Below, in pieces: positions 1 to 5,451 of a stretch of DNA of 5,561 nucleotides. The position numbers and the translations under genes were made by a program. Numbering within the stretch: the first letter of the stretch is position 1; every line of letters begins with the position of its first letter. The stretch comes from Christensenella sp. UBA5327 (lineage in GTDB: Bacteria > Bacillota > Clostridia > Christensenellales > Aristaeellaceae), in assembly GCA_002411105.1 (NCBI GenBank), contig DHQX01000012.1, positions 1 through 5,561 on the forward strand, given 5' to 3'. Below the pieces are notes generated by a model that was not told the DNA's origin, did not search any database, and saw nothing but the letters and a program-made list of their open reading frames with translations.

Positions 1-523
1 TGGGCTCATCCAGGATCAGCACCTTGCTCTTCTTCATCAGCGCTTTCAAAATTTTCACAAACTGCTGGTCAGACACCGACATGTGCTCGATTTTCTGCAG
101 CGGGTCGATCTGGATATCAAACTCCCGCATCGTCTCCCGCACCCGGCCCAGCATGCCCTTTTTGTCGATGATCCCAAAGGGCAGGGTCAGCTCCTTGCCT
201 ACAAAAATGTTCTCCACCGCGTTCATGCAGGGCACCAGGTCGTTTTCCTGGTAGACGATTTCGATGCCCAGCTGCTGGGAGAGCTCCGGGTCAAGGGTTT
301 TATAGGGCTGACCTTCCACAAAAACAGTGCCTTGGGTGGGGGTGTAGGCGCCGGAGAGCAGCTTCATGAGCGTGGACTTGCCGGCGCCGTTTTCCCCCAC
401 CAGGCAGTGGATCTCGCCCGGGAAGACATCAAAGGTGATGCCCGAGAGCGCGCGAACGCCGGGGAACTCCTTGACGATGTTTTCCATCCTGATCAGGGGC
501 TGCCTAGGGGATATATCAGGCAT
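1..523 (-). CDS. Sugar ABC transporter ATP-binding protein, N-terminal part (RbsA/MglA type), cut by the window edge
   Basis: This is the first 174 residues of an ATPase that would power uptake of a sugar through a ribose/galactose-type ABC importer, at the inner face of the cytoplasmic membrane. Reading the minus strand gives a Walker A motif GENGAGKST at residues 43-51, a Q-loop at Gln92 (VYQEND), a signature region SVSDQQ at about 149-154 and Walker B VLILDEP at 168-174, where the window ends. The SxxDQQ form of the signature is usual for the first of the two fused ATPase domains in RbsA-like proteins of about 500 residues, so a second domain and a permease gene are expected to the left. 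The start at 523 is chosen because an AAGGAAGG site lies 11 nt upstream; the alternative Met at 487 has no usable spacing. It follows the binding-protein gene by 77 bp. The family is sure, the sugar is unknown. Confidence 0.93.
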   Translation of the reverse strand, partial: MPDISPRQPLIRMENIVKEFPGVRALSGITFDVFPGEIHCLVGENGAGKSTLMKLLSGAYTPTQGTVFVEGQPYKTLDPELSQQLGIEIVYQENDLVPCMNAVENIFVGKELTLPFGIIDKKGMLGRVRETMREFDIQIDPLQKIEHMSVSDQQFVKILKALMKKSKVLILDEP

Positions 524-561
524 TGGAGGCGTTTCCTTCCTTCTTGAGAAAAAGCAGGGGT

Positions 562-590
562 GCCGCGCCGCGCATGACGCGCGGCGCGGC
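562..590 (-). terminator. Strong GC-rich stem-loop between binding-protein and ATPase genes
   Basis: A perfect 12-bp inverted repeat of only G and C (562-573 with 579-590) encloses a 5-nt loop in the 77-bp gap after the binding-protein stop codon. On the minus strand a run of five T follows the stem only after about eight bases (549-553), so it is not a textbook intrinsic terminator. I infer a partial terminator or a block to 3' exonucleases that keeps more binding-protein mRNA than ATPase mRNA, as known for several periplasmic-binding-protein operons. The structure is seen directly; its role is inferred. Confidence 0.6.
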
Positions 591-600
591 GAAAAAGGGT

Positions 601-1572
601 TTACTTGGGGTTGTAGACATACTCGTAGGCGCCGGCGAAGTCGGACCAGTCAATCCAGGCGGACAGGTCCTCACCGGACACGGGGATAACCGGCAGGTTC
701 TGGAACTTGGGATCCGGGATTTTGCCTTCGGTCACATATTCGTGCAGGTTTTTGAAGGTCTGAACGCCCTGGATGGACACGGGGGCGGTCATGTTGGCGG
801 CCTCGATGCCGTCCTGCAGGAATTTGTACGCATCAGGGGAGCCGCCGGTGGAGACGACCGGATAGTTGAGCCCGGCTTCCTGCAGCGCCTGGTAGCAGCC
901 CTGGGCGATCTGGTCGTTGTTGGCGAAGATGCAGTTGAACTCCACGCCGGAGTTGATGAAGTTGGTGGTGAGGTTGAGGCCGTTTTCAGTCGACCAGGCG
1001 TCCGCGTTCATCAGGCCCACCATCTGGATGGAATCCTTATAGTCTTCCAGGGCCTTGTCAACGCCCACCTTGTAGGTCTCAAACACGCCGCCGCCCACAG
1101 CGCCAGCGGCATAGAAGACTTTGGCGTCCTTGACATTTTTGGAGAGCCACTCAATGGCGGCGTAGCCGATGTCGCCATACAGGCAGCCAACAGCCGCCAC
1201 GTATTCCTCAGGCTTGGCCACGCCTGCCACATCGATGTTCTCCACCGTGATGGGGATGCCGGCCTCATTGGCCATTTTGATCAACTGGGCGCCCTGCTCG
1301 GGGGAGATGGGGAAGATGGAGATGCCGTCCACCTCCTGCTGGATGAGGGACTCCATGGCGGCGATGGACTTGCCGATGTCGTTCTGGGAGTCCAGGATCA
1401 CCACGTCCACGCCGTTTTGGTCAGCGGCGTACTTGAAGGCCTTGGAGGAGTACTCGTTCCAGATATCGGACATTTGATAGGCGATGTAGCCATAGGTGGC
1501 GGCGGATGCGGCGCTTGCCAGGGAAAGCACCAGGAGCAGTGCCATGAGGGTGACGAAAAGTTTTTTGCGCAT
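601..1572 (-). CDS. Periplasmic sugar-binding protein of an ABC importer (RbsB-like, Peripla_BP_4 family)
   Basis: This 323-residue protein is the extracytoplasmic solute receptor that should hand a sugar or sugar derivative to the importer whose ATPase is encoded next. It opens with a signal peptide: a basic MRKK, a hydrophobic stretch to about residue 20, and a likely signal peptidase I cut after Ala24 (A-S-A). There is no lipobox cysteine. The mature part has the two-lobe layout of ribose-binding proteins, with VVILDSQND at 57-65, a KMANEAGIPI hinge-side segment at 99-108, and FANNDQIAQGCYQALQEAG at 216-234, which matches the conserved second-lobe segment of RbsB. Trp38, Trp192, Trp306 and Trp309 are candidates for stacking on a sugar ring. 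Few of the classical ribose-contact residues are recognisable, so the ligand is open. The start has AGGAGG at 1579-1584, 6 nt upstream. It lies 48 bp after the epimerase gene and 77 bp before the ATPase gene. Confidence 0.92.
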   Translation of the reverse strand: MRKKLFVTLMALLLVLSLASAASAATYGYIAYQMSDIWNEYSSKAFKYAADQNGVDVVILDSQNDIGKSIAAMESLIQQEVDGISIFPISPEQGAQLIKMANEAGIPITVENIDVAGVAKPEEYVAAVGCLYGDIGYAAIEWLSKNVKDAKVFYAAGAVGGGVFETYKVGVDKALEDYKDSIQMVGLMNADAWSTENGLNLTTNFINSGVEFNCIFANNDQIAQGCYQALQEAGLNYPVVSTGGSPDAYKFLQDGIEAANMTAPVSIQGVQTFKNLHEYVTEGKIPDPKFQNLPVIPVSGEDLSAWIDWSDFAGAYEYVYNPK

Positions 1573-1600
1573 GTGAATCCTCCTATATTGATGAATTGCG

Positions 1601-1614
1601 CCGGGTTGCCCCGG
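1601..1614 (-). other. Intercistronic hairpin with a GCAA tetraloop
   Basis: In the 48-bp gap between the epimerase stop and the binding-protein start, the minus strand can form a 5-bp stem CCGGG/CCCGG closed by the loop GCAA, a stable GNRA tetraloop. Flanking TGC and GCA could lengthen the stem across a small internal loop. No T-tract follows, so it is not a terminator. It may protect or delimit the downstream binding-protein transcript; this role is inferred. Confidence 0.45.
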
Positions 1615-1620
1615 TTTGCA

Positions 1621-2448
1621 TCAGATCAAGCGGTTTTTGTGCAGATAGTCGAAGGAATCCTTCACCGCCTGGTTGGCTTTTTCCAGGTCGCCTGCCACTT
1701 TGTCGCGCATGGTGAAGTCCTCGGTGAACTCGATCTCAATGGACAGGGGCAGCTGCTTGCCCTGATCCTTCAGATACTGGATGATCTCCAGCAGCTTCAG
1801 CTCGCCTTTGCCCACAGCGGGGAAGTTCCAGGTGTTGTTCATGCCCACCTTGTCCTTGAGGTGGACGAAGTTGGTTTCCTTCACGCAGGTTTTCAGGTCG
1901 TCCATCGGGTCCTTGCCGCCATAGAACACCACGTTGGCGGTGTCGAAGTTGACGCCCACCAGGGGGCTGCCCACGCCGCGCACGATGCGCGCCAGGGATT
2001 CCCCGGTGCCGTATTCGCCGTGCACCTCAATCCCCAGCTTCAGCCCCAGGCGCTCCAGGTCTGGCACCAGGGCCTTGATGTTTTCAATGAGCACATCGTC
2101 GGTGAAGGCCTCGTCCTTGCCGAAGTGGGCCTCGCCGGTGGAGGAGATGATGTAGCTGGCGCCAAAGCGCTTGGCCAGCGCCATGTTGGCGCGGAAGTCG
2201 TTCAGGCGCTCCGGGTCGGTCAGGTTGCAGTGGCCGCTGACGGCGATGCAGGAAAGGCCCAGGTCCTTCATTTTGGTCTGGATGCGGCTGAGCTCTTCCT
2301 CGGGCAGTTCGGGCATGATGTGCTCGGTCCAGTTGCGCACGGCGGTGAGCTCCACATATTTGAACCCCGCCGCGGCAATGCCCTCCAGCGCCTGGTCAAC
2401 CGTGAAGCCATGGTAGGTGTTGGTGCTGACAGAGATGATGTCTTTCAT
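1621..2448 (-). CDS. Sugar phosphate isomerase/epimerase family protein (xylose isomerase-like TIM barrel)
   Basis: This 275-residue protein has the length and pattern of the AP-endonuclease-2/xylose-isomerase-like TIM barrels, a superfamily that includes IolE, hydroxypyruvate isomerase and ketose 3-epimerases. Candidate metal and active-site residues sit at the ends of predicted strands: Glu33 (YVELTA), Glu141 and His143 (GIEVHGEYGTG), Asp169 (VNFDTANV), His196 (FVHLKDK) and Glu238 or Glu240 (SIEIEF). Such enzymes bind one divalent metal and isomerise, epimerise or dehydrate a keto-sugar or cyclitol. Lying directly after two dehydrogenases, it probably acts on the keto compound one of them makes. 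Family members cannot be told apart by eye, so no symbol is given. The start has AAGGAGG at 2455-2461, 6 nt upstream, and lies 42 bp after the zinc dehydrogenase gene. It could be an epimerase, isomerase or dehydratase. Confidence 0.88.
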   Translation of the reverse strand: MKDIISVSTNTYHGFTVDQALEGIAAAGFKYVELTAVRNWTEHIMPELPEEELSRIQTKMKDLGLSCIAVSGHCNLTDPERLNDFRANMALAKRFGASYIISSTGEAHFGKDEAFTDDVLIENIKALVPDLERLGLKLGIEVHGEYGTGESLARIVRGVGSPLVGVNFDTANVVFYGGKDPMDDLKTCVKETNFVHLKDKVGMNNTWNFPAVGKGELKLLEIIQYLKDQGKQLPLSIEIEFTEDFTMRDKVAGDLEKANQAVKDSFDYLHKNRLI

Positions 2449-2490
2449 TGATGTCCTCCTTATGATGGGATGGGGTGATACCAGTCTTAC

Positions 2491-3507
2491 TCAGCCGGGC
2501 AGGATGACGGTTTTGATGGCAGGCGCATCCTTTTCGTAGAGATTCACAATTTCTCCGGCTTTTTCAAGGGGCAGCCGGTGGGTGATGATGCGGCGTACAT
2601 CAATGCGCTGGTCACGGATGAGAGAAAGGGCCAGGGGAAAATGCAGGCCCGGCTCGGCAATGGAGGTCAGCAGGGATTTTTTGCCGAAAACCATGTCATT
2701 GATGTCAAGCAACGCTGAATGATCCTCCCCAAAGGTGACGCCCGCCGCCAGCACCTTTCCGCCGTAAGCCGTCAGCTTCATCGCCACAGGTGTCATGCTG
2801 GGGGGCGCGGCCAGGATGACGGCGTCAAAAAGGCCGGCCTTCTCCTGCCAGCCCGCGTCCTGGGTGTACAGCGCCCGGTCAGCCCCCAGGGCCAGGGCCG
2901 CTTCCTCAGCGGCCTGATTGCGTTGAGTGCCAGGGTGTCTGGCGATCATGGTGATGGGGCCGGCACCCCGCAGGTGGGCAAAGGCTGCGCAGAACAGGCC
3001 GATGGCCCCCATGCCGAAGATGGCCAGGGGCTTGCCCGAGTCAGGCGCCAGGGTTTCCACGCAGCGGATGGCCACCGCCAGGGGCTCTGTCATGGCGGCG
3101 GTGACCGGGTCAATGCCCTCAGCCCCGTGCAGCATGCGCTCATGGGCCACCAGCTCATCAGCCATCCCCGGCTGATCCTGCATGGTGCAGCCATCCCGGC
3201 ACAGGTCGCTCCTGCCGGACTTGCAGGCATCGCACACCCCGCACATGGCCACGTCCTCCATCACCACCTGCTGCCCCGGCGCAAAGCGGGTGACGGCACT
3301 GCCCGCCTGGATGACCTGGGCGCACACCTCATGCCCCAGGGGCGTGAATTCCTGCATCTGGCGCAGGAAGTGCAGGTCGGTGCCGCACAGGCCGCAGGCC
3401 AGCACCTGAAGCCTGACCTCATGGGGCAGCAGGGCGCGCCGGGGCAGTTCCCGCAGGTCTGTTGTAAACCCGGCCCGCCCATACAGCCCGCGCGGTGTTC
3501 TTATCAT
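2491..3507 (-). CDS. Zinc-dependent medium-chain alcohol/polyol dehydrogenase
   Basis: This 338-residue cytoplasmic oxidoreductase belongs to the medium-chain dehydrogenase family that includes sorbitol, threonine and L-idonate dehydrogenases. Seen directly: the catalytic-zinc motif LCGTDLH with Cys41, His59-Glu60 in the GHE motif, four structural-zinc cysteines at 89, 92, 95 and 103, Glu141 in the EPLA segment, and a Rossmann nucleotide-binding turn GMGAIG at 165-170. All expected metal ligands are present, so it should be active. It most likely oxidises a secondary alcohol of a sugar, polyol or cyclitol with NAD(P), or reduces the corresponding ketone. The start ATG overlaps the TGA of the upstream oxidoreductase gene (ATGA), which points to translational coupling; no strong separate ribosome-binding site is seen. 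The 42-bp gap to the epimerase gene implies one transcript. The family is firm, the substrate unassigned. Confidence 0.93.
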   Translation of the reverse strand: MIRTPRGLYGRAGFTTDLRELPRRALLPHEVRLQVLACGLCGTDLHFLRQMQEFTPLGHEVCAQVIQAGSAVTRFAPGQQVVMEDVAMCGVCDACKSGRSDLCRDGCTMQDQPGMADELVAHERMLHGAEGIDPVTAAMTEPLAVAIRCVETLAPDSGKPLAIFGMGAIGLFCAAFAHLRGAGPITMIARHPGTQRNQAAEEAALALGADRALYTQDAGWQEKAGLFDAVILAAPPSMTPVAMKLTAYGGKVLAAGVTFGEDHSALLDINDMVFGKKSLLTSIAEPGLHFPLALSLIRDQRIDVRRIITHRLPLEKAGEIVNLYEKDAPAIKTVILPG

Positions 3508-4505
3508 AAGGTTACAACACCGCCACCCTCGAGGGACTGGAGGGTGGCCAGAACCACCTCCAGCACCAGGCGGGATTCGGCGAGGGGCACAGGCTGCTCC
3601 TTGTTGTTGGCCACCGCGTCCACAAAGGCCGCGATCTCGGCCTTGAACATGTCGGATTGCTCCACGCCGAGCGCCTTGGGCTCTTCAGCGCCCGCGGGAT
3701 ACCAGGTGTAGTTGCTGTTTTGCTCCCCATCTTTGATGTTGACCCCGGCCTGGAGGTTATAGTGCAGGGTGCCCTTGTCACCAGCACCCCTAAACTCGAT
3801 GGAAAATGGCCAGGGGCCCGGCATGTCAATGCAGGTTTCCACCGTGGCCTTGACCCCGTCTTTCCAAGCCAGGTTGGTCACCACATACATCCAGGCGCCT
3901 TCCCTGGCCTTGTGCCCGGTGGCGTACACGCTCCGGGGCCTGCCGTAGACGCTCACCAGAAAGTCGATGTCGTGGATGTTCAGGTCATACAGCCCCCCGC
4001 CGCTCTTTTGGGGGTCACGGTGCCAGGTGGCCCAGGGGGGCAACTGGCACAGGCGCTTCTCATAGATCATGTGGATCCTGCCCAGCTCCCCTGCATCAAG
4101 GCGTTTTTTGATGTCGATAAACTCCGGCCACCAGCGGGCCACCTGAGCCACCATGAACCGGACGCCGTTATCCTCGCAGGCTTTCACCATCCGGTCAAAG
4201 CTCTCCAGCGTGAGGGTCACCGGCTTTTCGCACAGCACATGGCACCCTGCCTGGGCGGCCTCCAGCACATATTGCTCGTGCAGGTAGGTGGGCACGCAGA
4301 CGTCCACCAGGTCGATCTTTATTTCCTGTTGCGCCTCCTTGAGGGTGGGGAAATATCCACAGCCGAGCTCATCGGCCAGCGGCTGTGCGTTTTTGGGGTT
4401 GGGGTTGATGATGGCGACAAGCTTCGTGGCTTCCGGCAGGGCCTGGTAGGCCAGCGCGTGCTGCTTGCCCATGAAGCCCGAACCGATGATGGCGACATGT
4501 AACAT
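3504..4505 (-). CDS. Gfo/Idh/MocA family NAD(P)-dependent oxidoreductase
   Basis: This 333-residue protein is the first gene of the sugar operon and has the usual length for inositol-2-dehydrogenase-like and glucose-fructose-oxidoreductase-like enzymes. The N-terminal Rossmann fold shows GSGFMG at 8-13. The family EKP motif is Glu93-Lys94-Pro95, with Lys94 as the expected catalytic lysine. The C-terminal domain carries GGGLYDLNIHDID at 169-181, in which Asp174 and His178 fit the family's catalytic D-x3-H pair. No signal peptide is seen, so it is cytoplasmic. The family oxidises or reduces a ring hydroxyl of a sugar or cyclitol, often at C1, C2 or C3; which one cannot be read here. The start has a GAGGGAG site at 4510-4516 and lies about 90 nt below a strong promoter. 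Its stop overlaps the next gene by four bases. It could be an inositol dehydrogenase, but no diagnostic residue decides this. Confidence 0.93.
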   Translation of the reverse strand: MLHVAIIGSGFMGKQHALAYQALPEATKLVAIINPNPKNAQPLADELGCGYFPTLKEAQQEIKIDLVDVCVPTYLHEQYVLEAAQAGCHVLCEKPVTLTLESFDRMVKACEDNGVRFMVAQVARWWPEFIDIKKRLDAGELGRIHMIYEKRLCQLPPWATWHRDPQKSGGGLYDLNIHDIDFLVSVYGRPRSVYATGHKAREGAWMYVVTNLAWKDGVKATVETCIDMPGPWPFSIEFRGAGDKGTLHYNLQAGVNIKDGEQNSNYTWYPAGAEEPKALGVEQSDMFKAEIAAFVDAVANNKEQPVPLAESRLVLEVVLATLQSLEGGGVVTL

Positions 4506-4535
4506 GATGCTCCCTCACTTTCCTGGTCTGACTCG

Positions 4536-4550
4536 GCCGCCCTGGGCGGC
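4536..4550 (-). other. Small GC hairpin in the operon leader
   Basis: A perfect 6-bp inverted repeat GCCGCC/GGCGGC with a 3-nt loop lies in the untranslated leader, about 30 nt before the first start codon. It is not followed by a T-tract and does not cover the ribosome-binding site. No known riboswitch pattern is recognised in this short leader. Its function, if any, is unknown. Confidence 0.35.
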
Positions 4551-4594
4551 ACGGGCGTAGGGGTGGGCTATTGGTTCATTTTTCCAGTGGTTTG

Positions 4595-4604
4595 ATGAAT
4601 TCAT
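4595..4604. promoter_or_regulatory. Candidate operator palindrome ATGAATTCAT
   Basis: A perfect 10-bp palindrome overlaps the last bases of the -10 box and the expected transcription start. A third ATGAA half-site occurs on the minus strand at 4575-4579, about two helical turns downstream. The placement is what a repressor site would need to block transcription of the sugar operon. No regulator gene is in the window, so the binding protein is unknown and the assignment is inferred from position and symmetry. Confidence 0.4.
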
Positions 4605-4631
4605 TGTAGCAAAGGACGAAATGCCTGTCAA
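4603..4631 (-). promoter_or_regulatory. Strong sigma-70/sigma-A type promoter of the sugar operon
   Basis: On the minus strand a perfect -35 box TTGACA (4626-4631) is followed after exactly 17 bp by TACAAT (4603-4608), one mismatch from the -10 consensus. Transcription should begin near 4596, giving a leader of about 90 nt before the oxidoreductase start at 4505. The T-rich tail of the upstream terminator lies about 40 bp further upstream and could add some UP-element effect. A promoter this strong for a catabolic operon suggests control by a repressor. Confidence 0.85.
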
Positions 4632-4673
4632 TGTGGGTTTCTCAACAGATTTCGGGAGCATTCAAACAAAAAC

Positions 4674-4709
4674 AAAAAAAGCCCCGGGCCGGAAAAACCG
4701 GGCCGGGGC
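4674..4709 (-). terminator. Intrinsic terminator of the kam operon
   Basis: Read on the minus strand, a 12-position GC stem (4698-4709 with 4681-4692, one C-C mismatch) with a TTTTT loop is followed directly by seven T and then more T-rich sequence. This is a classical rho-independent terminator 16 bp after the kamE stop codon. The opposite strand has no T-tract after the stem, so it acts only on leftward transcription. It separates the lysine operon from the sugar operon. Confidence 0.93.
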
Positions 4710-4713
4710 GGGC

Positions 4714-4734
4714 GGGGATAAGGGCTTATCGCCC
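4714..4734 (-). other. Hairpin containing the kamE stop codon
   Basis: GATAAG (4717-4722) and CTTATC (4725-4730) form a short perfect inverted repeat that includes the kamE TAA, and the flanking GGG and CCC can extend the stem past a one-base bulge. It stands just upstream of the intrinsic terminator, so the transcript ends in two stem-loops in a row. It may be chance or may help shield the 3' end. Confidence 0.35.
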
Positions 4735-5451
4735 CCGTCTTAACAGCTCCTCCACCGCGAAGGCGGCCACATCCTCGGCAAATTTGCCAGGCCCGAAGCC
4801 TGCGTCAAAGCCCAGCTCCTTGGCCAGCTCATGGGTGATGCGGGCACCTCCGCAGATGAGCACCACCTTCTCGCGCAGGCCCTCGGCCTCCAGAAGCTCC
4901 ACCAGCTCCACCAGGTTTTTCAGATGCACATCCTTCTGGGTGACCGTCTGGCTCACCAAAAGCACATCCGCCTTCACCTCCAGGGCTTTGTTGATGAAAA
5001 CCTCGTTTGGCACCTGGCTGCCCAGGTTATAGGCGCGGATGCCCCGGTAGCGCTCCAGGCCGTAGTGGCCTGCATAGCCCTTCATGTTCATGATGGCATC
5101 AATGCCCACCGTGTGGGCGTCAGAGCCCGTGGAAGCGCCCACAAACACCAGCTCCCGGTCAAAGGCGCTGGCGATTCGGGATTCCACCTCCTCCATGCTC
5201 ATGACAGGGGCGTCCACCTCGGCCACGGTGATGGCCTCTTCATCCACCCCATAGGGCACCCGGCCATACACCACATAGTGGCTAAAGCCTTCGCCCACCG
5301 CCTCGCAGTCCACCACCAGGGCATCTGAAAGCCCCATCTGCCTGGCTAAATCCCGCGCACAGGCCATTCCCTTGGCGCTGGCCTTTACCGGCAGTGTGAA
5401 AGAAAGCTGGACCTTGCCGTCATCCAGCGTGTCGCCATAGGGTCTGATCAT
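4726..5451 (-). CDS. kamE: Lysine 5,6-aminomutase beta subunit (cobalamin- and PLP-binding)
   Basis: This subunit works with KamD to move the terminal amino group of D-lysine or beta-lysine to the next carbon, using adenosylcobalamin and PLP, in anaerobic fermentation of lysine to acetate and butyrate. Seen directly: the base-off cobalamin motif D-x-H-x-x-G at Asp111-His113-Gly116, where His113 should coordinate cobalt, and Lys124 eleven residues later. In the characterised enzyme the cobalt ligand His133 and the PLP-binding Lys144 have the same spacing, so Lys124 is the likely Schiff-base lysine. A GG motif at Gly201-Gly202 (ICGGARI) closes the B12-binding Rossmann domain; the first ~100 residues form the dimerisation part. 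At 241 residues it is about 20 shorter than the characterised 262-residue protein, mostly at the N-terminus. AAGGAGGG at 5461-5468 precedes the start by 9 nt, and the start overlaps the kamD stop by four bases. Ornithine 4,5-aminomutase is less likely because there the B12 domain is part of the large subunit. Confidence 0.93.
   Translation of the reverse strand: MIRPYGDTLDDGKVQLSFTLPVKASAKGMACARDLARQMGLSDALVVDCEAVGEGFSHYVVYGRVPYGVDEEAITVAEVDAPVMSMEEVESRIASAFDRELVFVGASTGSDAHTVGIDAIMNMKGYAGHYGLERYRGIRAYNLGSQVPNEVFINKALEVKADVLLVSQTVTQKDVHLKNLVELVELLEAEGLREKVVLICGGARITHELAKELGFDAGFGPGKFAEDVAAFAVEELLRRGR

Noticed and set aside
523..2451. A very long plus-strand open frame (642 codons) opposite the binding-protein and epimerase genes
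   Set aside because: Its product is rich in Gly, His, Val and Asp with no recognisable domain, it has no convincing ribosome-binding site, and it runs antisense across two well-supported genes and the gap between them. GC-rich codon bias on the minus strand explains it.
2719..3711. Plus-strand open frame of 330 codons opposite the zinc dehydrogenase
   Set aside because: It is antisense to a gene with complete zinc and nucleotide-binding motifs, crosses into the next gene, and its translation resembles no protein family.
3657..4502. Plus-strand open frame of 281 codons opposite the Gfo/Idh/MocA gene
   Set aside because: It mirrors a real gene that has all its catalytic motifs; the composition is biased and no motif is seen.
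4568..4579. Tiny leader frame (Met-Asn-Gln-stop) on the minus strand below the promoter
   Set aside because: Three codons, with purines too close to the ATG to serve as a ribosome-binding site; nothing suggests a leader peptide.
4506..4602. Possible riboswitch in the leader of the sugar operon
   Set aside because: The leader is only about 90 nt, has a single short hairpin with no terminator or anti-SD partner, and matches no riboswitch class I recognise.
4831..5328. Plus-strand open frame of 165 codons opposite kamE
   Set aside because: His- and Leu-rich antisense shadow of kamE without a ribosome-binding site or domain.
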